DNA from: Gemmatimonadota bacterium
GTDB lineage: Bacteria > Gemmatimonadota > Gemmatimonadetes > Gemmatimonadales > Gemmatimonadaceae
Assembly: GCA_003222065.1 (NCBI GenBank)
Contig: QHUV01000141.1
Location: 1 to 6,100 of the forward strand
DNA: 6,100 bases
Reading direction: 5' to 3'
A program made the translations under genes and the position numbers. Under the pieces are notes generated by a model, which saw only the letters and a list, made by a program, of their open reading frames with translations, was not told the origin of the DNA and did not search any database. Numbering within the stretch: the first letter of the stretch is position 1; every line of letters starts with the position of its first letter. Shown here in pieces: positions 1 to 5,252 of the stretch.

Positions 1-370
1 AGACGACGCCGATGTCTCGGCCGTCGCTAAAGCCGCCCGAGCGTCCGAGCGGGCTCGCCAGCGCGTCATCGATTCCCAATCCAAGCGCTAGCAAAAGGGG
101 CCGCGACCGGTAATACGCGCTAGCGGCGTCGTGCGGGTGGGTGAGAAGAGTGCCGAGGACGACCTGAGCCATCTCGTGACCGCGCGCAGAAAACTGATAG
201 AGGACCAGATGCTCGCGCGGCACGGACGCCTTGTTGCGATTCGTGGACTCCTCGACGTCGTCGAGCGCACGCGAAACGAGCGCCGTGTAGGCGATGCGGC
301 GCCAGTCGAAGGTGTTATCGGAGCTGGCGGTCCTCGACCGTGCCTGCTTCGGAGCCGCGTGCGTCGCCAT
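1..370 (-). CDS. 2-oxo-acid dehydrogenase E1 component, N-terminal part (cut by left edge)
   Basis: Reading the minus strand from an ATG at 370-368 gives 123 open codons that run off the left edge. The protein looks like the start of a thiamine-diphosphate E1 subunit of the branched-chain 2-oxo-acid/pyruvate dehydrogenase type, which decarboxylates a 2-oxo acid and passes the acyl group to E2 lipoyl. Visible marks are a helical Asp-Trp-Arg-Arg segment with SRALDDVEE (residues 22-41), then QFSARGHEMAQVVLG (59-73), then YYRSRPLLLALGLG (86-99). The last matches the conserved Tyr-Tyr-Arg region of E1 alpha chains near the cofactor phosphate. The start is fixed: an in-frame stop lies at 391-389 and there is no other start codon between. 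No clear Shine-Dalgarno precedes it. The first 20 or so residues are polar and probably flexible. It could be a separate alpha subunit or a fused alpha/beta E1; the length cannot be judged here. It is divergent from the lipoprotein gene and has no evident link to the paa genes. Confidence 0.8.
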   Translation of the reverse strand, partial: MATHAAPKQARSRTASSDNTFDWRRIAYTALVSRALDDVEESTNRNKASVPREHLVLYQFSARGHEMAQVVLGTLLTHPHDAASAYYRSRPLLLALGLGIDDALASPLGRSGGFSDGRDIGVV

Positions 371-453
371 TGATGGAAATGTGAGTGACTACCTATGCGT
401 CGGGGAGGGCGAAATGACCCACAACGACGCAGCACAAAGATCGCGCAAAAGCT

Positions 454-476
454 ATCACGTGTGCGGCGGATCACGT
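454..476. repeat. Heptamer direct repeat in the divergent intergenic region
   Basis: ATCACGT occurs at 454-460 and again at 470-476, a 16-bp offset. The first copy overlaps a CACGTG palindrome (456-461). It lies between two divergent genes, where an operator would be plausible. Two 7-mers within 200 bp could be chance, and no bounding promoter could be placed. The remainder of 371-570 shows no convincing promoter on either strand. Confidence 0.2.
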
Positions 477-558
477 AACGACGGGGGACGGCAAAGCGTC
501 GAACGGTCGAAGCGCGGTTGCAGAATTCTCGATCGTCGCCGCGCCCTCCCACCCCAAC

Positions 559-563
559 GAGGA
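559..563 (+). promoter_or_regulatory. Ribosome binding site of the lipoprotein gene
   Basis: GAGGA lies 7 nt before the ATG at 571. This is good Shine-Dalgarno spacing and supports this start over the later in-frame ATGs at codons 11 and 15, which would destroy the signal peptide. It contrasts with paaG and paaH, which have no such site. Confidence 0.7.
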
Positions 564-570
564 AATCCTG

Positions 571-1425
571 ATGAAGCGCTCACTCCTTCTCGGCGCGCCG
601 ATGCTGGTGCTCATGGTCGCCGCTTGTAGCTCAGACAGCACCGGTCCCATCTCGATCACAGCGGCCGATATCAACCAGGCCGCGGTGATCTCGGCGTCCG
701 ACGCGACCGCCGAAGACGTGAGCATCCTCTCCGCTTCTGACATGACGATGTCGGGCGGGGCGGTGCAAAACGTCGTCGGCGGCAGCCTGATGTTGTCGCG
801 CACACCGTCTGGTGCCACGCCAAGCTACGCCTGGACGTTTGGCACCGGCTGCACGTACAGCGCATCCACTGGTCGATTCTCCTGTCCCCCGATGACCGAC
901 GGTGGTTTGACGCTCAACCGGGACTACGGGTTCTTCGACGCAAACCAGGCCGCTCAGTCAGCGTACAGCGCCAGCACGACGGCGTCGGCGAACTTCCACG
1001 TCAACGTCGCGGGCGTTCACGTCGCCACGGCAGGCGCCGACACTGTGAATCGCGATCGTAGTCTCACGGTTTCCGGTCTTGCGGGCGCCGAGACGTCGCG
1101 CACCTGGAATGGAACGGGCACGCGTAACGACGGTGGCTACCGCCAGGAAACCGACGTGAAGCGTAACTATCACACGACTGATGCCGTGACCGTCAGCAAC
1201 GTCGTGGTGAATTTGCCGCGCTCGAGCAATCCGTGGCCGATGTCGGGCAGCATTACCCGACAGATCTCAGGCACGGCGAGCGTCAGCAAAGCAGAAGTCT
1301 CCAAGTCGTTCGCGGTGAGCCGCACGGTGACGATCACGTTCAACGGGACGCAGTACGCCACGGTAACCGTCGGCAGCGATACCTACACGCTCGACCTCTC
1401 GACAGGCGTTGCGACGAAGAACTAA
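571..1425 (+). CDS. Secreted lipoprotein of unknown function
   Basis: A 284-aa protein with a classic lipoprotein signal: Lys2-Arg3, a hydrophobic core (L5-M15) and a lipobox Val16-Ala17-Ala18-Cys19. It should therefore be cleaved before Cys19, lipidated and anchored in a membrane. The Ser-Ser-Asp-Ser-Thr-Gly-Pro tract after the cysteine is a flexible linker of a style I associate with Gemmatimonadota lipoproteins. The mature part is rich in Ser, Thr, Ala, Gly and Val with alternating strand-like stretches, notably residues 140-172 and 205-282, which suggests a beta-rich fold. Two further cysteines (Cys94 and Cys105) bracket a Gly/Ser/Thr loop and could form a disulfide outside the cytoplasm. 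I recognise no enzymatic motif and no named family. A Shine-Dalgarno 7 nt upstream and the intact signal peptide fix the start. The gene ends before a strong hairpin terminator, so it is probably a single transcription unit separate from the paa genes. Confidence 0.85.
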   Translation: MKRSLLLGAPMLVLMVAACSSDSTGPISITAADINQAAVISASDATAEDVSILSASDMTMSGGAVQNVVGGSLMLSRTPSGATPSYAWTFGTGCTYSASTGRFSCPPMTDGGLTLNRDYGFFDANQAAQSAYSASTTASANFHVNVAGVHVATAGADTVNRDRSLTVSGLAGAETSRTWNGTGTRNDGGYRQETDVKRNYHTTDAVTVSNVVVNLPRSSNPWPMSGSITRQISGTASVSKAEVSKSFAVSRTVTITFNGTQYATVTVGSDTYTLDLSTGVATKN

Positions 1426-1427
1426 GC

Positions 1428-1471
1428 GCGTAGAGCGCTGTGCGTTGAGCGTAGAGCGCTAAGCGTAGAGC
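1428..1471 (+). repeat. 21-bp tandem repeat, left arm of the terminator region
   Basis: Two adjacent 21-bp units (1428-1448 and 1449-1469) agree at 18 of 21 positions by eye. Both begin GCGTAGAGCGCT. The core GCGTAGAGC appears at 1428, 1449 and 1463, with a GCGTTGAGC variant at 1442. The array starts 2 bp after the lipoprotein stop codon and is non-coding. Inverted copies of the same unit occur on the other side of the hairpin. Confidence 0.75.
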
Positions 1472-1532
1472 AACGCAGCGAAGGCGGCCCGGTAAGCTTG
1501 CTTACCGGGCCGCCTTTGTCTACGCTCAACGC
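1442..1532. repeat. Outer 14-bp inverted repeat enclosing the hairpin
   Basis: Positions 1442-1455 are a perfect reverse complement of 1519-1532 (GCGTTGAGCGTAGA and its partner). The pair encloses the 16-bp hairpin with about 25 unpaired nt on the left side and 2 nt on the right. A larger stem could therefore form in RNA, or a cruciform in DNA. A further inverted copy at 1542-1553 could compete for the same left arm. Confidence 0.65.
1481..1521 (+). terminator. Strong hairpin terminator after the lipoprotein gene
   Basis: The stem 1481-1496 pairs perfectly with 1501-1516 over 16 bp around a CTTG loop (1497-1500). It is very GC-rich, and the bases after the turn end in TTTGTCT, a short and imperfect T tract. 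The position, 56 bp after the lipoprotein stop, fits an intrinsic terminator for that gene. Because the arms start AA and end TT, it could also act weakly on the opposite strand, but no minus-strand gene ends here. The T tract is weak, so some read-through into paaG is possible. Confidence 0.75.
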
Positions 1533-1544
1533 TCCACGCATAAC
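1516..1544 (+). promoter_or_regulatory. Possible paaG promoter giving a near-leaderless transcript
   Basis: TTGTCT (1516-1521) matches 4 of 6 bases of a -35 box and CATAAC (1539-1544) matches 4 of 6 of a -10 box, with 17 bp between. Transcription would start around 1550-1554, at or next to the paaG ATG at 1554. This would explain why paaG has no Shine-Dalgarno. The boxes are imperfect and lie inside the repeats and at the tail of the terminator, so this is a hypothesis from spacing. Confidence 0.35.
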
Positions 1545-1553
1545 GCTCAACGC
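1524..1553 (-). repeat. Inverted copies of the 21-bp unit, ending at the paaG start
   Basis: GCTCAACGC occurs at 1524-1532 and 1545-1553, again 21 bp apart. Read on the minus strand, 1533-1553 matches the left-arm unit 1449-1469 at about 17 of 21 positions by eye, and 1519-1532 is a partial next copy. The last copy ends at the base before the paaG ATG, so the repeat forms the whole immediate upstream region of that gene. Confidence 0.7.
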
Positions 1554-2336
1554 ATGCACATTCTCTTCGACCGCGAGCAGGGCGTCGCTCGCGTCACGCT
1601 CAATCGGCCCGACGTTCTCAACAGCTTCAATCGCGTTATGGCGCATGAGCTGTGTGAGGCATTCGCCGAAATAGCGACGAAAGAGGATTTACGCGCCGTC
1701 CTGCTGACCGGAGCGGGCCGAGGTTTTTGTGCCGGACAGGATCTCGCCGAGGCATCTCCACGACCAGACGGTTCGCTCCCGGATTTGGGTGATTTCGTTC
1801 GCGAGGGTTACAACCCAATCATTCGCGCGATTCGGACGCTCGAGAAGCCGGTGGTGTGTGCGGTGAACGGCGTCGCGGCGGGAGCGGGAGCCAACCTCGC
1901 CCTCGCGTGCGACATCGTAATCGCATCGCGTGAGGCGTCGTTCATTCAATCGTTTGCGAAGATCGGGGTCATACCAGACAGCGGCGGCACGTTTATTCTC
2001 CCGCGGATCGTCGGACTACAACGAGCGTCGGCGCTGACGATGCTTGCCGAGAAGGTGACGGCCGATCAGGCGCTCGCTTGGGGGATGGTATATCGCGTCG
2101 TCGAGCCGGCCGGACTTGCGGAAGCCGCCTGGACGACGGCGGCTTCGCTCGCGGCGCAAGCGACTCGCGGGCTTGGCCTGATCAAGCGCGCCTTCAACCG
2201 TTCGCTCGGCGTGGATCTCGATCGTCAGCTCGACTACGAGGAAGAGCTACAACGCGAAGCGGGGCGTACAGCGGATTACGCGGAGGGGGTGCGGGCGTTT
2301 CTGGAAAAACGGAAGCCGAAGTTCGAAGGCCGTTGA
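1554..2336 (+). CDS. paaG: PaaG, 1,2-epoxyphenylacetyl-CoA isomerase
   Basis: A 260-aa crotonase-fold enzyme, close to the usual PaaG length of about 262. It isomerises ring-1,2-epoxyphenylacetyl-CoA to the oxepin form, the step that prepares ring opening; PaaG also shifts a double bond in a later intermediate. Marks of the family are LNRPDVLNSFN (16-26), the oxyanion-hole segment GRGFCAGQDL (55-64), NGVAAGAGANLALACDIVIA (105-124) and VIPDSGGTFILPR (139-151). Asp142 is at the position of the catalytic Asp of E. coli PaaG. The C-terminal ADYAEGVRAFLEKRKPKF (240-257) is also typical. These features favour PaaG over the hydratase PaaF. The start codon is the first one that fits the family N-terminus. 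No Shine-Dalgarno is present; the upstream bases are the repeat. It is the first gene of the paa run, with a 37-bp gap to paaH. Confidence 0.93.
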   Translation: MHILFDREQGVARVTLNRPDVLNSFNRVMAHELCEAFAEIATKEDLRAVLLTGAGRGFCAGQDLAEASPRPDGSLPDLGDFVREGYNPIIRAIRTLEKPVVCAVNGVAAGAGANLALACDIVIASREASFIQSFAKIGVIPDSGGTFILPRIVGLQRASALTMLAEKVTADQALAWGMVYRVVEPAGLAEAAWTTAASLAAQATRGLGLIKRAFNRSLGVDLDRQLDYEEELQREAGRTADYAEGVRAFLEKRKPKFEGR

Positions 2337-2373
2337 CGAACGCAATCGGCCGGATCTTGCTGCCTAACGACGC

Positions 2374-3567
2374 GTGACCAGCACGCGCGATTCGATTCGT
2401 GTCGGCGTCGTCGGGGCTGGCGCGATGGGGAGCGGCATCGCTCAAGTCGCCGCGCAGGCGGGACACCAGGTCGTCCTGGCTGACGCCAACCCGCAGGCGA
2501 CGGCCAAGGCGCGTTCGAGCATTGGCGAGGTGCTCCTCAAGCTGGTCGAAAAGGGAAAGATCTCTGTCGCAGCGCGCGACACCGCGCTGGAGCGCATTCA
2601 GTTCATCGAGCTGCCGCTCGGCGAGACCATTACCGCTTACGGCGGCTGCGGCATCGTGATCGAAGCCATCATCGAAGAGCTGGCCGCCAAGCAGGCGCTC
2701 TTTGCCAAGCTCTCGGCAGCTGTCGCGTCGGATGCGATCCTGGCGACGAATACCTCGTCTCTCTCGGTGGCATCGATCGCCGCGGCGTGCAGCCGGCCGG
2801 AGCGCGTCATCGGAATACATTTCTTCAATCCCGCTCCGGTGCTGCCGCTGGTGGAGATCGTGCCCTGGCTCGGCACCGATAGCGGGGTCGTCGCGCGGGC
2901 GCTGCAACTCGTGGAGTCATGGAGCAAGACTCCGGTGGTCGCCTCGGACACCCCTGGCTTCATCGTGAATCGCATCGCCAGACCGTTTTATGGTGAGGCG
3001 ATCCGCATGCTCGAGGAGGGTGTCGCCGACGTCTCGACGATCGATTGGGCGATGCGGGAATTAGGTGGGTTCCGCATGGGCCCCTTCGAGCTCATGGACT
3101 TCATCGGCAACGATGTGAACTACGCGGTCACGCGTTCGGTGTTCGAGGGCTTTTTCTACGATCCGCGCTACCGGCCATCGCTCACTCAGCGACGCCTGGT
3201 CGAGGCGGGATTTCTAGGGCGAAAGAGTGGTCGAGGTTATTACGATTATCGCCCAGGAGCGGCCGCCCCGAAGCCGAACCGGGATCGAGATCTCGGTGCG
3301 CTCATCCTCGATCGAATTGTCACGATGCTCATCAATGAGGCGATCGACGCTGCATGGCTCGGTGTCGCCTCACCGCGTGACATCGACCTCGCGATGACAA
3401 AGGGCATGAACTATCCGAAGGGACCTCTCACCTGGTCCAATGAGCTCGGCCTCGGGGCACTGCTTCGTTCCATGACGGAGTTGCAACATCAATTCGGTGA
3501 AGACCGCTACAGACCCAGTCCGCTCCTGCGCCGTATGGTTGCCGAGCATCGTCGATTCTTCGAATGA
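2374..3567 (+). CDS. paaH: PaaH, 3-hydroxyadipyl-CoA dehydrogenase (compact form)
   Basis: A 397-aa NAD-dependent 3-hydroxyacyl-CoA dehydrogenase; in the pathway it oxidises 3-hydroxyadipyl-CoA to 3-oxoadipyl-CoA. The N-terminal Rossmann domain has GAGAMG (14-19). The active site is complete: Ser128, His149 in GIHFFNPAP, Glu161 twelve residues later, and Asn199 in DTPGFIVNR. This matches the spacing of the human enzyme. The first C-terminal domain (about 194-290) carries GGFRMGPFELMDFIGNDVN. A second one (about 306-392) has LINEAIDAAWLGVASPRDID and MNYPKGPLTW. E. coli PaaH is about 475 aa and has roughly 80-90 extra residues between these two domains; here only a short Pro/Ala/Lys linker (293-303) joins them. 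The start is GTG: an in-frame TAA at 2365-2367 excludes anything upstream, and the next ATG (codon 18) would break the nucleotide-binding loop. No Shine-Dalgarno is visible. The stop overlaps the paaI start. Confidence 0.92.
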   Translation: MTSTRDSIRVGVVGAGAMGSGIAQVAAQAGHQVVLADANPQATAKARSSIGEVLLKLVEKGKISVAARDTALERIQFIELPLGETITAYGGCGIVIEAIIEELAAKQALFAKLSAAVASDAILATNTSSLSVASIAAACSRPERVIGIHFFNPAPVLPLVEIVPWLGTDSGVVARALQLVESWSKTPVVASDTPGFIVNRIARPFYGEAIRMLEEGVADVSTIDWAMRELGGFRMGPFELMDFIGNDVNYAVTRSVFEGFFYDPRYRPSLTQRRLVEAGFLGRKSGRGYYDYRPGAAAPKPNRDRDLGALILDRIVTMLINEAIDAAWLGVASPRDIDLAMTKGMNYPKGPLTWSNELGLGALLRSMTELQHQFGEDRYRPSPLLRRMVAEHRRFFE

Positions 3568-4019
3568 GTGAAAAGGAGCCTGAGCAGCATCTCGCTCAAC
3601 GCGTCGTCGACGCGATGATGGCGAAGGACGCATTCAGTCAGTGGCTCGGTGTTAAAATCCTGGAGGTGAGTCCGCGCCAGGCGACGATCAGCATGCGGGT
3701 GCGGACGGAGATGGTGAATGGATTCGGCGTCGCGCACGGAGCGATCGCGTATGCGCTGGCGGACAGCGCTCTGGCCTTCGCCTCGAATACACATGGACGC
3801 GTCACCGTAAGTATCGAAAATTCCATCACCTATCCACAGCCAGTTCATGTGGGCGATGAGCTGGTCGCGGCGGCGGAGGAGGAGAGCGCAAGCAATCGCC
3901 TGGGGTATTATCGCGTGACGGTCAAACGGAAGGACGGCGTGATCGTCGCGCTCTTTCGCGGCACCGTGTACAAGACGAAGGCCGATTTTTTCTCCCCGAT
4001 GTCGGCGAGCGAGGAGTGA
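3564..4019 (+). CDS. paaI: PaaI, hotdog-fold acyl-CoA thioesterase
   Basis: A 151-aa hotdog thioesterase; E. coli PaaI is about 140 aa. It hydrolyses phenylacetyl-CoA derivatives, especially ring-hydroxylated ones, and is thought to rescue CoA when the pathway stalls. The core is NGFGVAHGAIAYALAD (52-67): Asn52, His58, Gly59 and Asp67 align with Asn46, His52, Gly53 and the catalytic Asp61 of E. coli. The usual His-Gly-Gly is His-Gly-Ala here. The strand VALFRGTVY (128-136) is also family-typical. The ATG overlaps the paaH stop as ATGA (3564-3567) with no good Shine-Dalgarno before it, so translation is probably coupled to paaH. Internal ATGs at codons 18 and 19 would give a protein too short at the N-terminus. 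The C-terminal tail after about residue 138 is acidic/Ser-rich and not obviously conserved. Confidence 0.91.
   Translation: MSEKEPEQHLAQRVVDAMMAKDAFSQWLGVKILEVSPRQATISMRVRTEMVNGFGVAHGAIAYALADSALAFASNTHGRVTVSIENSITYPQPVHVGDELVAAAEEESASNRLGYYRVTVKRKDGVIVALFRGTVYKTKADFFSPMSASEE
4011..4016 (+). promoter_or_regulatory. Shine-Dalgarno-like purine run before paaJ
   Basis: GAGGAG ends only 3 nt before the paaJ ATG and lies within the last paaI codons. The spacing is shorter than usual. With the TGA stop abutting the ATG, re-initiation by the same ribosome is at least as likely as fresh initiation. Confidence 0.35.
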
Positions 4020-5231
4020 ATGAAAGACGCGTATATCATCGATGGTGTGCGGACAGCCATCGGTAACATCGGCGGTGCACTCTCGGAGGTGCGCGCGGAC
4101 GATCTCGCGGCGCACGCGATCGCGGAACTGATGCGTCGCCACCCGGGCGTCGATCCAGCTGCGATCGCCGACGTCGTGCTCGGATGCGCGAATCAGTCAG
4201 GGGAGGACAATCGGAACGTCGCCCGCATGGCTGGACTGCTCGCCGGGCTGCCGCACACCGTGCCTGGCGAGACGATCAACCGGCTGTGCGCATCAGGGAT
4301 GAGCGCCGTCGCGAGCGCCGCACGGGCGATCAAGATCGGCGAAGGGGATCTCTACGTCGCGGGCGGCGTGGAGAGCATGACGCGCGCGCCATTTGTGATG
4401 GCCAAGTCGAGCAAGCCGTGGGCGCGTGACATAGAGGTCTTCGACACGAGCTTGGGCTGGCGATTCGTGAATCCGCGAATGCGCGAGCGTTATGGCGTGG
4501 ACTCGATGGGCCAGACCGCCGAAAACGTCGCCGAGAGCTATGGCGTCACCAGGGCCGACCAGGACTGCTTCGCGTTAGCCTCGCAAGAGAAGGCGGCCCG
4601 GGCGCGCGAGGGCGGACGGTTCGCCGCGGAGATCGTGCCGGTGACGATTCCACAACGGAGTAGCGAGCCGAAGCAGGTCGATAGCGACGAATTCATCAAG
4701 CCGCGCACGACGTTGGAGGCTTTGGCGAAGCTCAAACCGGCGTTCCGCTCCGATGGCAGGGGATCGGTAACGGCCGGCAATTCATCGGGGCTCAACGATG
4801 GCGCCGCCGCTTTGTTGATCGCGTCTGACAACGCGATTGAGAAATTTGGTTTGAAGCCAGCCGCGCGGATTCTGGCGAGTGCCGTCGCGGGAGTCGAACC
4901 GCGGCTCATGGGGATGGGACCGGTGCCCGCGTCTCGTAAGGCGCTCGCCCAGGCGGGCCTCGGTCTCGACGACATGGACGTGATCGAGCTGAACGAGGCG
5001 TTCGCCGCGCAATCGTTGGCGTGTCTGCGCGAGCTTGGTGTCGACGACAACGACCCGCGCGTCAATCCGAACGGAGGGGCAATTGCGTTGGGACATCCGT
5101 TAGGCATGTCGGGCGCCCGGCTCGCACTCACGGCGACGCGCCAACTCGCGTTGACCGGCAAACGTTACGCACTGGCAACGATGTGCATCGGTGTGGGCCA
5201 GGGGATGGCAATCGTAATAGAGGCCGTGTAG
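4020..5231 (+). CDS. paaJ: PaaJ, 3-oxoadipyl-CoA / 3-oxo-5,6-dehydrosuberyl-CoA thiolase
   Basis: A 403-aa thiolase of normal length. It should cleave 3-oxo-5,6-dehydrosuberyl-CoA and 3-oxoadipyl-CoA with CoA, the latter giving succinyl-CoA and acetyl-CoA. The catalytic residues are all present: Cys90 in INRLCASGMSAV, His359 in NPNGGAIALGHPLG, and Cys389 in MCIGVGQG. NEAF (325-328) and GGVESMTRAPF (115-125) are further thiolase signatures. Substantial parts, including the start DAYIIDGVRTAIG and GCANQSGEDNRNVARMAGLL, resemble PcaF/PaaJ more than generic acetyl-CoA acetyltransferases. The beta-ketoadipate enzyme PcaF does the same final reaction and cannot be told apart by sequence alone; the neighbours decide for PaaJ. 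The ATG directly follows the paaI TGA with no gap, which indicates translational coupling. Confidence 0.9.
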   Translation: MKDAYIIDGVRTAIGNIGGALSEVRADDLAAHAIAELMRRHPGVDPAAIADVVLGCANQSGEDNRNVARMAGLLAGLPHTVPGETINRLCASGMSAVASAARAIKIGEGDLYVAGGVESMTRAPFVMAKSSKPWARDIEVFDTSLGWRFVNPRMRERYGVDSMGQTAENVAESYGVTRADQDCFALASQEKAARAREGGRFAAEIVPVTIPQRSSEPKQVDSDEFIKPRTTLEALAKLKPAFRSDGRGSVTAGNSSGLNDGAAALLIASDNAIEKFGLKPAARILASAVAGVEPRLMGMGPVPASRKALAQAGLGLDDMDVIELNEAFAAQSLACLRELGVDDNDPRVNPNGGAIALGHPLGMSGARLALTATRQLALTGKRYALATMCIGVGQGMAIVIEAV

Positions 5232-5243
5232 TGAATTTGAATT

Positions 5244-5247
5244 GGAG
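5244..5247 (+). promoter_or_regulatory. Ribosome binding site of paaZ
   Basis: GGAG with 5 nt to the ATG at 5253. It is the clearest binding site in the paa run. An in-frame TGA at 5238-5240 and the absence of another start codon fix the paaZ start. Confidence 0.6.
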
Positions 5248-5252
5248 TACAC

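Noticed and set aside
88..552. 154-codon open frame on the minus strand
   Set aside because: It is very rich in Arg and Ser with no recognisable domain, and it overlaps the E1 frame, which does show family motifs.
1428..1553. CRISPR array
   Set aside because: The units are tandem or inverted with no unique spacers of constant length, so this is a palindromic/tandem repeat region.
2333..2361. TTGACG at 2333-2338 as a -35 box for paaH
   Set aside because: It matches a -35 box well, but nothing resembling a -10 box lies 16-18 bp downstream.
2194..2907. 237-codon open frame on the minus strand across paaG and paaH
   Set aside because: It lies antisense to two well-supported enzymes, has an Arg/Asp-rich composition typical of a shadow frame in GC-rich DNA, and has no motif.
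3507..4142. 211-codon minus-strand open frame over paaI
   Set aside because: Antisense shadow of paaI with high His/Arg content and no domain signature.
4538..5161. 207-codon minus-strand open frame over paaJ
   Set aside because: Antisense shadow of the thiolase; Ser/Ala/Pro/Arg-rich with no motif.
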